Of a stretch of 64,000 nucleotides of DNA, positions 52,481 through 61,027 are shown one piece after another. The position numbers were made by a program, and so were the translations under genes. Origin of the DNA: Virgibacillus litoralis (GTDB lineage: Bacteria; Bacillota; Bacilli; Bacillales; Amphibacillaceae); assembly GCF_017873675.1 (NCBI RefSeq), contig NZ_JAGGKK010000005.1, forward strand, positions 116,766-180,765. Reading direction: 5' to 3'. Within the stretch, counting starts at the first letter, position 1. The number at the start of each line of letters is the position of its first letter. Under the pieces are notes generated by a model that saw only the letters and a program-made list of their open reading frames with translations, did no database searches and had not been told where the DNA came from.

Positions 52481-53503
52481 TCACGTTTTAAAAGGGTGGA
52501 AATCCGATAGCACTACTTCACGACCTGAGCGAGCTGATTCATATATTGCCAAAATAATTTCAACTGATTTCCTTGCTTCAATTCCGGATACCATTGGTTC
52601 ACGACCCTCTAAAATAGCTTCAACCATGTCACCAACTATAATGGAGTGTCCGTCATGATCAGCCTCGGGCAATTGTGGCTTCTTAAGTTCTCTATCATTG
52701 TTCATGAATTCCCAAATGTCCACAGTAGTATCGGAAACTTTTACTGTTCCTTTGTCACCATTAACTTCAATGGATGTCTGCTGTTCCGGGAATACGGAAG
52801 TCGCACCTTGAATTGTCCCGAATCCACCATGTTTAAACTTCACCACAGCAACTGCAGTATCCTCGACCTCAATATTTTGGCGAGCTAATGTATCATTATA
52901 AGCAAATACACTTTCAATCTCCCCGCCAATCCACTGTAAAAGATCGATACCATGAACACCCTGATTCATCAGTGCTCCGCCGCCATCAAGTTCCCATTTA
53001 CCACGCCAGCCAGCACTGGCATAATAGTCATCATCACGAAAATACTTCAAATAAGCGTGAATCATCATCATATTTCCAAGTAGCCCGTTTTCCTTGGCGT
53101 TCCTTGCAGCAATAAAATGCGGTAATGTCCTCCTTTGGAAAACAGCACCTAGTTTTACGCCCGCACCGTTACATGCGCGGATCATCTGGTCCATCTGTTC
53201 GAACTTAATATCTAAAGGTTTTTCGCATAAAATATGCTTTCCCATTGCGGCACAAGTGAGAGCAAATTTTGCGTGCATGCCACTTGGCACACAGATACAA
53301 ACGACATCAATCTGTTCTTGAAGCATTTCCTGGTAATCTGTAAATGTTTTTGCTACGCCAAATTCCTCAGCTAAAACAGCAGCCTTTTGTTGATCAATAT
53401 CCGATATCGCCACAAGTTCAGCCTGGGGATTTGATGTAATTGCTTTGGCATGCAATGGTGCTAATACACCTGCACCAATGATGCCAAATTTTACTGACGT
53501 CAT
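52481..53503 (-). CDS. Gfo/Idh/MocA-family oxidoreductase
   Basis: 340 residues from the ATG at 53503 with AGGTGA eight bases upstream; a GTG 12 bases earlier overlaps that ribosome site. Rossmann motif FGIIGAGVLAPLHAKAI, lysine motif LCEKPLDI, catalytic-histidine region GGGALMNQGVHGIDLLQWIGG. Probably dehydrogenates the imported sugar. It lies directly downstream of another Gfo/Idh gene. The substrate is not evident. Confidence 0.87.
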   Translation of the reverse strand: MTSVKFGIIGAGVLAPLHAKAITSNPQAELVAISDIDQQKAAVLAEEFGVAKTFTDYQEMLQEQIDVVCICVPSGMHAKFALTCAAMGKHILCEKPLDIKFEQMDQMIRACNGAGVKLGAVFQRRTLPHFIAARNAKENGLLGNMMMIHAYLKYFRDDDYYASAGWRGKWELDGGGALMNQGVHGIDLLQWIGGEIESVFAYNDTLARQNIEVEDTAVAVVKFKHGGFGTIQGATSVFPEQQTSIEVNGDKGTVKVSDTTVDIWEFMNNDRELKKPQLPEADHDGHSIIVGDMVEAILEGREPMVSGIEARKSVEIILAIYESARSGREVVLSDFHPFKT

Positions 53504-53516
53504 ATTTTCACTCACC

Positions 53517-54422
53517 TCAAATTAAAACCTGTTTTCCAGTAGTTCTACTTTCGTTCGCCGCTTCAATAAATCGAATTATCTCTTTCGTTTCTGCTAACGA
53601 TACTCTTGGGATTCCATCTTGAAAGAAATCCATTATCTGATCTAGTAAGCTGGCATAATAAGGCTTTGCACTGGTGTTTATATCGACATATTCGGTACCC
53701 CGTTCAAAGTGAACTACGGCTCCAAATTGCTTGTTACCTTCACGGTTGCCCCGAACAGTTCCAAAAAGCCCATCCCGACGCTGTCCAACAATAACATCAT
53801 GTTCACCGTTTGTTGTGGTGGTTACTGACTGGAACCCTTCACCTAAAATCGCAAACAGCATTTCAATCGAATGGATTCCATACCAAAAAAAGCCTGGTTG
53901 CTTCTCCTGCAGTTCCATCGGGCCAAAGCAATCAGCACCTATTATTTCTCCTTTATCAGACATTGATAATACTTCTACCAATGCATCTGCATAACGAAGA
54001 GCAGACGTACTCATAACTGGAGTCTGGTAAACTGAAGCAAGTTTAACCATTTCAGCAGCCTTTTTTGACTTCAGACTGAACGGTTTATCGATAAAAATTG
54101 GTTTCTTATAGGAAATAATTCTTCGCAACTGCTCCAAATGGACTCTTCCATCCACTGATTCTAATAAAATTGCATCACTTTCTTCTGCTACACGTTCAAT
54201 AGAGTCAGTAATGTTGACATCATATTTACGCTGAAGTTCCTTTGTAAAACCCTCTACACGAGATATACTAAGGTCAAAATCAGGGGAACCTCCAGGAAAA
54301 GCTATCACAACTTTTCCACCAGGTACATGATATTTTTCCAAAGGGGCATTAAGTAATTTTGTAAAGGCTACAGCATGCGATGTATCTAACCCAATGATGC
54401 CGACCTTCAAGTTGTCTGACAT
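53517..54422 (-). CDS. Gfo/Idh/MocA-family oxidoreductase, short divergent form
   Basis: 301 residues. Modified Rossmann start KVGIIGLDTSHAVAFTKLL, lysine motif IFIDKPFSLKS (D for the usual E) and histidine region FFWYGIHSIEMLFAILG. This matches a divergent Gfo/Idh subgroup, akin to the His-containing form at 37558. Pairing of one regular and one divergent member in an operon recurs in both modules. First enzyme gene after the permeases. Confidence 0.82.
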   Translation of the reverse strand: MSDNLKVGIIGLDTSHAVAFTKLLNAPLEKYHVPGGKVVIAFPGGSPDFDLSISRVEGFTKELQRKYDVNITDSIERVAEESDAILLESVDGRVHLEQLRRIISYKKPIFIDKPFSLKSKKAAEMVKLASVYQTPVMSTSALRYADALVEVLSMSDKGEIIGADCFGPMELQEKQPGFFWYGIHSIEMLFAILGEGFQSVTTTTNGEHDVIVGQRRDGLFGTVRGNREGNKQFGAVVHFERGTEYVDINTSAKPYYASLLDQIMDFFQDGIPRVSLAETKEIIRFIEAANESRTTGKQVLI

Positions 54423-54456
54423 ATTTTGCCGCCTTTCAGTTTAGCGATAATACCTT

Positions 54457-55260
54457 TTATTTTAGCCCTGACATCTGAATTCCTTCTGTGAAATAACGCT
54501 GGAAGAACAGGAATATAATGAAGGTCGGAACAAATGAAAGTGTCGATCCGGCCATTTCAATACCGAAATCCCCTTCTTTACCAAGCAACGATGCTAAACC
54601 AACTGTCACAGGAAACATCTCTTCTTTTGTCATATAAATCAATGGCTGGAATAGGTCATTCCAATTTGATATAAACGAGAAAGTCCCCACTGTTGCAACT
54701 ACTGGTATTGATAAGGGTAAGATAACTTTAAAGAATACTTTAATATCATTAGCACCATCAATACGTGCAGCCTCTTCCAGATCATTCGGGATATTTTGCA
54801 GGAATTGCCGTACTAAAAATACTCCCATAATCCCCCAAAGTTCAGGAATAATTAAAGCCCAATACGTATTAATCCAACCGAAATCTGCAAACATAATATA
54901 TTTCGGAATAATTAATAGTTGTTGCGGAATCATTATTACGGCCATAAATACCCAAAATATGACCTCTCTCCCTGGGAATTTTTTCTTGGCAAAAATATAC
55001 CCTAATATTGCACAAAATAACATCTGACTAAAGACAGGAATGATGGTAATAACTAACGAGTTAAAAATCCACCTAAGAAAAATTCCGTCATTAAACAGGT
55101 ATAAATAGTTACTAAGGGTAGGATCTTCTGGTATCCAAAAAAGTGGATCCAGCAATGCATATTTCATATCTTTAAACGATCCCAAAGCCATAATGATAAA
55201 CGGCAGGAGAAAACTAAAGGCTAATAGAAACAATAAGGTATATGTGATCGTTTTTTTCAA
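54457..55260 (-). CDS. Carbohydrate ABC transporter permease, MalG type (second importer)
   Basis: 267 residues from a TTG start (GGGAG upstream), six membrane segments. EAA-loop motif LEEAARIDGANDIKVFFKVILPLSIP and C-terminal QRYFTEGIQMSGLK. Partner of the MalF-type permease upstream. Again no ATPase gene nearby. Confidence 0.93.
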   Translation of the reverse strand: MKKTITYTLLFLLAFSFLLPFIIMALGSFKDMKYALLDPLFWIPEDPTLSNYLYLFNDGIFLRWIFNSLVITIIPVFSQMLFCAILGYIFAKKKFPGREVIFWVFMAVIMIPQQLLIIPKYIMFADFGWINTYWALIIPELWGIMGVFLVRQFLQNIPNDLEEAARIDGANDIKVFFKVILPLSIPVVATVGTFSFISNWNDLFQPLIYMTKEEMFPVTVGLASLLGKEGDFGIEMAGSTLSFVPTFIIFLFFQRYFTEGIQMSGLK

Positions 55261-55293
55261 TTTTCTAATCTCCCTTCCAAAAAGGCCTGATGA

Positions 55294-56316
55294 TTAATAA
55301 TGATTCGTGTCTTGTCCTAGATACTTTCTTTGGATAAGTGAAATAACCAAGATTATAAAGAACAATACATAAGACAGAACAGCAGCATAGCTTAAGTTAA
55401 GCCCTGCAAACCCTTGTTGATATAGGTAAAATACAATTGTTGTTGTTGAGTAGTTTGGTCCTCCACCTGTAAGTAAAAATGTGGAATCGAAAATTTGGAA
55501 CGAACCTATCGTTGTAATAATTGCCACGTAAAAGTGAATCGGCTTTAGCAACGGAAAGGTTATTGTCCAAAATATTCGTAAAGGTGATGCACCATCAATC
55601 CGAGCCGCTTCATACAATTGTTTATCTACTGATTGAAGACCTGCGAAATAATAGATCATTGTACTTCCGGCAACCTTAAATATACTTAAACCAGCAAGCA
55701 CCATTAGCGCCTGATCAGAGTCTGCTAAAAATAGTTGTGTATCTATTCCAATAAAACTTAACAGATAGTTCACCATACCTGATTCTGTACCTCGGAATAA
55801 CCATCCCCAGATACCAGCTATAATTACAAAGGATGTAACTACTGGTAAGAAAAAGATTCCTTTAAACAACCCTGATGCTTTAACACCTGAGTTAATGATT
55901 AATGCTAAGATCAGTCCAAGTGCCATAGTAGGTACGATATAATAGATGGAAAATAGTACTGTATTCCAAATTGCCTTCCAAGCTAATCCATCATTCATAA
56001 ACGCTATCCAATGCTTAAGTCCTACAAATTCCGGATCCCCGATTACTTTCCAATCCAAAAATGTCAAAACAAAACTGAATGCAAATGGGAACACCTGAAA
56101 AACAAAAAAGTGAAGTAATGTAGGCACAAGAAAAATATACACTATTGCATTGCGATCCCATTGCCTCTTGACTCTTTCTTTAAAAGGCAGCTTTGGCTTT
56201 TTGGAATAAGAACTATCACCTTTTTTTCTCTTCATTCGATCTTTTAAAGGGACTTTCCCTTTATTATAAGATTCCAATTCTTCGTTGATCTTGTCTGCAT
56301 TATTCAGTGTAATCAC
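55294..56316 (-). CDS. Carbohydrate ABC transporter permease, MalF type (second importer)
   Basis: 340 residues from a GTG start; this start is uncertain because the ribosome site is poorly spaced. A long basic N-terminus (about 50 residues, rich in K and R) precedes six membrane segments. EAA-loop motif KQLYEAARIDGASPLRIFWTITFPLLKP. Follows the binding-protein gene after a strong stem-loop. Confidence 0.92.
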   Translation of the reverse strand: MITLNNADKINEELESYNKGKVPLKDRMKRKKGDSSYSKKPKLPFKERVKRQWDRNAIVYIFLVPTLLHFFVFQVFPFAFSFVLTFLDWKVIGDPEFVGLKHWIAFMNDGLAWKAIWNTVLFSIYYIVPTMALGLILALIINSGVKASGLFKGIFFLPVVTSFVIIAGIWGWLFRGTESGMVNYLLSFIGIDTQLFLADSDQALMVLAGLSIFKVAGSTMIYYFAGLQSVDKQLYEAARIDGASPLRIFWTITFPLLKPIHFYVAIITTIGSFQIFDSTFLLTGGGPNYSTTTIVFYLYQQGFAGLNLSYAAVLSYVLFFIILVISLIQRKYLGQDTNHY

Positions 56317-56338
56317 CTTATTTCATATGTAAGTTAGT

Positions 56339-56378
56339 AACAGAGAGTTTGACTGTAATATCGGTCAAACCCTCTGTT
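56339..56378 (-). other. Intercistronic stem-loop after the second binding-protein gene
   Basis: About 15 pairs: AACAGAG and GTTTGAC pair with GTCAAAC and CTCTGTT across one internal mismatch. No T run, so more likely an mRNA-stabilising structure than a terminator. Confidence 0.75.
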
Positions 56379-56392
56379 CTATCTAGAATTTA

Positions 56393-57634
56393 TTATTTAG
56401 CAATTTCAGCTTCTATAGCTTCTGCTGCCGCATCTGCTGCCTCTTGTGGAGTTTTTTCGCCTTCCATCATTGTTTGAACTTCAGCCTGAATCATTGGCAT
56501 TATATTACGTCCTTTTGGATGAATTACTCCAGGTAATGCATATTGTGTATATTGTGAAAGCTGCTTCAAATACTGTTGATCATCAAAAATATCCTTTGCA
56601 GATTCCCTTGTTGGAATATACTGAGTTACTGTGTTAAATCTTCTTTGATTTTCTGCACTGGTAACTGTTTTCACAAATTCGGCTGCTGCATTAGGGTTAT
56701 CACTATTTGTTGGGACAACGAACATTCCTGTTGTACCATATGTTTTTTGCTCTTTATTTTTAAGTGGTGGTGCAATAACGAAGTCCAAGCCACTTTCCTG
56801 TAAATTCGTTAATGAGATCCCTGAACCTTGTACAGCCAACATCTCTCCTGCATTCCAGATTGCGTCATGATTCATAGCAGTAATTGAGTCTTCAGGAACC
56901 CATCCTTTTTCATACATTTTATTGATAAACTCAAAAGCTTCTACACCTTCAGCATTATTGATCATCACTTCATCATCCTGTGTTACAACTTTTCCACCCG
57001 CTTGCCAAAGGAAAGGATATAACGTTCCATTCATTGAACCTCCGCCTTGATAGCTATATGCATAGTAACCTTCTTCTTTTGCTGCTTTTGCCCACTCTTC
57101 AAATTCACTCCATGTAGAAGGTAAATTTTCAGGATCTTTACCAATTGCCTCAATTACTTCAACATTATAGAAAAGCGTATATGCTTCCTGCAAAATAGGA
57201 AGACCATATGTTTTATCCTGCCATTTTGTTGAAACCAAAGCAGTGTCTACGAAATCATCCATATTGTTATCCTCTAAATATGGGTCAAGCTCCAATAACA
57301 TACCCTCATCTGCATACTGTGGCATTTGATCCGGAATAGCATAAAATACGTCTGGACCATTATTAGCCGCTAGAGCCGTAAGTATCTTCTGATCTCGGTT
57401 ACCCCACGGAATTGTTTCAATTGTTACTGTTGCATCAAATTTTTCTTCATAAGATGCTACGATTTCATCCCACATCGCTTCTTCTGCTTCAGCATCTCCC
57501 GTATATGGATGAACCCATACCGTTATTTCCCCGGATACTTCTCCATCAGTTGCAGCGGCATCTTCATCTGAATTACAAGCTGCTAATACAGTTCCCAAGA
57601 GAATTAGTAGTAAAAAAATGCTTAGTTTCTTCAT
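56393..57634 (-). CDS. Extracellular sugar-binding lipoprotein of the second ABC transporter
   Basis: 413 residues. Lipoprotein signal with lipobox LAAC and C20, then a family 1 solute-binding fold (ITVWVHPYTGDAEAEEAMWDEIVASYEEKF, IPWGNRDQKILTALAANNGPDVFYA, YGLPILQEAYTLFYN, NTVTQYIPTRESA). Heads the operon down to the enolase-superfamily gene. Upstream are a cre-like box (57762) and the third AAAGACA-type palindrome (57956), linking it to the regulator at 48676. Ligand unknown. Confidence 0.92.
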   Translation of the reverse strand: MKKLSIFLLLILLGTVLAACNSDEDAAATDGEVSGEITVWVHPYTGDAEAEEAMWDEIVASYEEKFDATVTIETIPWGNRDQKILTALAANNGPDVFYAIPDQMPQYADEGMLLELDPYLEDNNMDDFVDTALVSTKWQDKTYGLPILQEAYTLFYNVEVIEAIGKDPENLPSTWSEFEEWAKAAKEEGYYAYSYQGGGSMNGTLYPFLWQAGGKVVTQDDEVMINNAEGVEAFEFINKMYEKGWVPEDSITAMNHDAIWNAGEMLAVQGSGISLTNLQESGLDFVIAPPLKNKEQKTYGTTGMFVVPTNSDNPNAAAEFVKTVTSAENQRRFNTVTQYIPTRESAKDIFDDQQYLKQLSQYTQYALPGVIHPKGRNIMPMIQAEVQTMMEGEKTPQEAADAAAEAIEAEIAK

Positions 57635-57761
57635 CTTAATTAAACCCCTCTCTTCTTAATTAATTTGTTACATAACAATCTAAGACACTATAACAAAATG
57701 AACAGACACCCCCTTAGAATTCCTGCATATTATTTTTGAAGCATACAAACCGCCTTAATAT

Positions 57762-57775
57762 AGAAAGCGCTGTCA
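57762..57775 (+). promoter_or_regulatory. cre-like box of the second ABC operon
   Basis: AGAAAGCGCTGTCA, one mismatch to TGWAANCGNTNWCA, 128 bp upstream of the binding-protein gene. Confidence 0.6.
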
Positions 57776-57955
57776 TATATGTACAATTAGAATGAATGGG
57801 ATGCAGGAAATTATTTTTTACCAGTTAAGAATTACTGCATAAGTGCAACTAGGCTTTTCGCTATTAAGGCTTGGCAAGAAAGCCATCTTTTCTAAAAATG
57901 CTTTAATTATCAAAATATTCATTGCCTTGCTATTATTCTATGTTTTTTTTCGTCT

Positions 57956-57980
57956 AGAGACAAGTCACTAAAGTGTCTTT
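57956..57980. promoter_or_regulatory. AGAGACA-N11-TGTCTTT palindrome, copy 3
   Basis: Between the divergent second ABC operon and the YesL gene. Matches the two copies at the GGDEF-like regulator. The 57635-58129 gap otherwise holds the cre box, a small repeat (57832-57855) and the promoter below. Confidence 0.65.
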
Positions 57981-58029
57981 AATAAAACTAAATTTCCTGC
58001 CAGTAGAAAATCGTATTTATTCAACCGTG

Positions 58030-58058
58030 TTGACATGATTTTTGGACACCCATATAAT
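58030..58058 (+). promoter_or_regulatory. Sigma-A promoter of the second yesL
   Basis: -35 TTGACA (58030-58035), 17-bp spacer, -10 TATAAT (58053-58058): a full consensus match 72 bp before the start codon. Confidence 0.85.
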
Positions 58059-58129
58059 GAATTAAAATATTAGAAATTTTGTGGAAAACAATAATGATAT
58101 ACTGCATGCTTAATTGAAGGGGGAACAAC

Positions 58130-58750
58130 ATGACATTCGGTGGTTGGGAAAAATTTAATATGGCTGCTTTTTGGATGATCAAATTAGCTTACATAAATTT
58201 ACTTTGGATTTTATTTACAATAGGAGGACTAGTAATTTTCGGATTGTTTCCAGCAACCGTGGCAATGTTTACAGTTGTCCGCAAATGGATGCGCAAAGAA
58301 AGTAACTTTAAGATCTTCCCAGCATTTTGGACAGTTTTTCGCACTGATTTTATAAAGGCAAATGGTCTGGGTTTATTATTTATTACTGTCGGTTACATCC
58401 TTTATTACGACTTTACTTTTCTGCAGGTGAACGATGGTAAATTAGCCTATCTGCTTCCAGTATTTATTTTTATACTTATTTCATATGCCGTGACCTTGTT
58501 ATTTTTCTTTCCTGTATTCGTTCATTTTGACTTGAAATTCTTTCAATATATTAAACAATCTTTTTTAGTTGCAATAACTTCCCCAATTGAAACCATACTA
58601 AGTGCTGTTTCAATTGTATTACTATATTTTGCAATCACGCTTTTACCAGGAATAATTCCGTTATTTAGTGGGAGTCTTTTGGCAATTGCGATGACTTGGA
58701 CTAGTTTTAGAGCTTTCAGAAAAATTGAGCGCAGGAAAGGATTAACTTAA
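58130..58750 (+). CDS. yesL: YesL-family (DUF624) membrane protein, paralogue 2
   Basis: 206 residues (GAAGGGGGA upstream), with about five hydrophobic segments. INLLWILFTIGGLVIFGLFPATVAMF is the DUF624 hallmark and aligns with the paralogue at 21034-21675. Function unknown. It is divergent from the second ABC operon and monocistronic, ending in a terminator. One YesL per ABC importer suggests that each works with its own transporter or regulatory system. Confidence 0.85.
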   Translation: MTFGGWEKFNMAAFWMIKLAYINLLWILFTIGGLVIFGLFPATVAMFTVVRKWMRKESNFKIFPAFWTVFRTDFIKANGLGLLFITVGYILYYDFTFLQVNDGKLAYLLPVFIFILISYAVTLLFFFPVFVHFDLKFFQYIKQSFLVAITSPIETILSAVSIVLLYFAITLLPGIIPLFSGSLLAIAMTWTSFRAFRKIERRKGLT

Positions 58751-58770
58751 ACAGGTATAGAGTGATATTA

Positions 58771-58807
58771 AAGGAAAGGTTTAACCTCAAAGGTTAGACC
58801 TTTTTTT
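58771..58807 (+). terminator. Rho-independent terminator of the second yesL
   Basis: AGGTTTAACC, short loop, GGTTAGACCT (one mismatch), followed by a long T run. Confidence 0.9.
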
Positions 58808-58913
58808 GTTGCAGTTAGTTTCGCATAGTACATTTGTCCTAATTAACATAAGGACTCTTAAAAGACTTGTTATAGGTGGATACTTGTCTAAAAATATTAA
58901 CTATAGAGAAAAT

Positions 58914-58927
58914 TGAAAACGCTTTCT
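58914..58927 (+). promoter_or_regulatory. cre-like box upstream of the plus-strand propeller operon
   Basis: TGAAAACGCTTTCT, one mismatch to consensus, 103 bp upstream of the gene at 59031. The 58751-59030 gap also holds the yesL terminator and a CTTAAAAGACTTG element at about 58857-58869, weakly like the 46-bp blocks. Confidence 0.65.
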
Positions 58928-59030
58928 CTGTGAAGGCCATCATTCGTAATAGGGAACCGAGTAATCGGAGGTGAATTCGGACTAGGGTTTTACTTTTAAC
59001 AATTCACAATGGAAAGGATGAGTTATTAAG

Positions 59031-61007
59031 ATGCGTAAAGTAATATTTCTATTGGCATTACCTTTGCTATTCACTATTTATTTAGGTGTTGTTGAAAACA
59101 AAAGTACAGAAGCAGCAGAAAGTAACGTACGCGAAATTGGAACTGCTTTAAATGCTGTTTCAATTCCTGGAGCTGCCTATGGTAAAAGCCCAGATGGTGA
59201 AGAAGATTGGATTTATGCAGTCTCCGGAGGATCGCCTGCTGTTTTTAATGTTGTGAATGCTGAATCCGGTGAACTGATTAATAGCTTTTCATTGGAAGGC
59301 GCTAGTAACAGCTGGGCACTTACAGTAGACCCAGACGGAAATGTTTATATGGGGACCTACTCAAACGGCACGCTATACCGTTATGTACCAGGCAGCGATC
59401 AAGTTGAAAACCTTGGAAAGCCCCTTGCAGGTGAATCATTCATCTGGCGCATTAGCTCCGATGAGGACGGTAACATTTATGGCGGGACATATCCAAGCGG
59501 TAAAGTATTTCAATATAATCCCGAAACGGACGAGTTCCGTGATTATGGTCAAATGGTTGAAGGACAGCAATATGTTAGAAGTATAGATATTTATAAGGAC
59601 AAGGCATATGCCGGGGTTGGAACCAATGGGGCAAATCTTGTCGAGTTAGATACAGAAACAGGAGAAACCAAGCAAATACCACTGCCTGACAAATTTTCAG
59701 AGGCAACAAATGTTTACGATATTAATGTTGTCCGCAATAAACTATTTGCCAGAGTCACAGGTGTTAGCACTATTCTTGTATATGACTTGAAAACAATGGA
59801 GGTTATTGACGAGATTGAAGATGCGAATGGAATAGATGTCTCCCAAGCGGGGCCAAAGAACAACATTTATTTAATCAGAAATGAACAACTCTTTTCTTAT
59901 AACTTAAATACACTTGAGTTAAAAGCAACAGGATTTGACGACCTCTTTTCAGCACGAGGATTTGGCTGGATTAATCTCGGAACGAAGGAATTTCCAGGTA
60001 AGACATTAGCAACCATATCGTGGAACGGGGAAATCCGAAAATATAACCCGATAACCGGTAACACTGAAATCACACCTGGACAGATCAAGGGGGAACCAGT
60101 TGATATTCAATCCCTCACTCAAGGACCTAACGGAAATATATTTGTTGGAGGTTATTTTTCCGGTGGGCTTGCTGAATTCGATTACCAGGCAAATCAACTT
60201 ACAGAGTATAAAGGTCTAGGACAAATTGAAGGTATGGTAACGCATAATGACAGATTGTATATGGGCATTTATACAGGAGCAGAGCTTTTTTCTTACAATC
60301 CTGATAACCCATATGAGCTAGGTAAAAATCCAGTAGAGCACTTCAGCTTAAAAGACAAAGACCAGGATCGACCTTTTGCACTAGTTTCTGCTGGCGATAA
60401 ACTGGCAGTCGGTACTGTGCCTAATTACGGAAAATTAGGCGGAGCATTAACTATCTTTGATCCCGCAACAAATGAATACTCCTTCCATCGAAACGTCGTG
60501 GAAAACCAAAGTGTAATATCACTTGCTTATAAAGACGGATTAGTATATGGAGGAACTTCGGTTTGGGGAGGACTAGGAATCCAACCAACTGAAGACGAGG
60601 CAAAATTATTCATCTGGGATATGGAAAATGAACAAAAAGTATTAGAGACCGTTCCAGTACCTGGTGAAAAAGCAATTTCAGCACTAACCCTTGATGATGA
60701 AGGAAACCTATGGGGATTAACATCAGGTGTTCTATTTAAATATGACACACAATCCAATCAAATTGTTCGGCACGAAAAATTATATTCATTGAACTGGGAT
60801 AGAGTTGGTCACCTATGGCGCGGAGGCGCATTAACATTTGATGATGATGGTAATCTTTATGGTCAGACACATAATGAACTTTTCAAAGTAAATCCAGAAA
60901 CATGGGAAAAAGAAACGCTAGCTGAAGATGCATCTTTATTCGCGCAAGATGCTGATGGAAACTTCTACTTCGCAAGAGACCATAAACTTTATCAATATCA
61001 ACGATAA
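59031..61007 (+). CDS. Secreted beta-propeller protein (propeller only)
   Basis: 658 residues. N-terminal signal peptide about 1-29 (VIFLLALPLLFTIYLGVV). The rest is a repeat-rich propeller: DPDGNVYMGTYSNGTLYRYVPG, DGNIYGGTYPSGKVFQYNPETDEF, GNIFVGGYFSGG, GTVPNYGKLGGALTIFD, and VYGGTSVWGGLGIQPTEDEAK. These match the propellers of the proteins at 12765 and 61028 blade for blade. It lacks CBM, Ig-like and FIMAH domains. Roles as a binding or lyase-type domain are open; no catalytic residues can be named. Co-transcribed with the next gene, 20 bases downstream. Confidence 0.82.
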   Translation: MRKVIFLLALPLLFTIYLGVVENKSTEAAESNVREIGTALNAVSIPGAAYGKSPDGEEDWIYAVSGGSPAVFNVVNAESGELINSFSLEGASNSWALTVDPDGNVYMGTYSNGTLYRYVPGSDQVENLGKPLAGESFIWRISSDEDGNIYGGTYPSGKVFQYNPETDEFRDYGQMVEGQQYVRSIDIYKDKAYAGVGTNGANLVELDTETGETKQIPLPDKFSEATNVYDINVVRNKLFARVTGVSTILVYDLKTMEVIDEIEDANGIDVSQAGPKNNIYLIRNEQLFSYNLNTLELKATGFDDLFSARGFGWINLGTKEFPGKTLATISWNGEIRKYNPITGNTEITPGQIKGEPVDIQSLTQGPNGNIFVGGYFSGGLAEFDYQANQLTEYKGLGQIEGMVTHNDRLYMGIYTGAELFSYNPDNPYELGKNPVEHFSLKDKDQDRPFALVSAGDKLAVGTVPNYGKLGGALTIFDPATNEYSFHRNVVENQSVISLAYKDGLVYGGTSVWGGLGIQPTEDEAKLFIWDMENEQKVLETVPVPGEKAISALTLDDEGNLWGLTSGVLFKYDTQSNQIVRHEKLYSLNWDRVGHLWRGGALTFDDDGNLYGQTHNELFKVNPETWEKETLAEDASLFAQDADGNFYFARDHKLYQYQR

Positions 61008-61027
61008 TAAATGAGGAGAGATATTAA

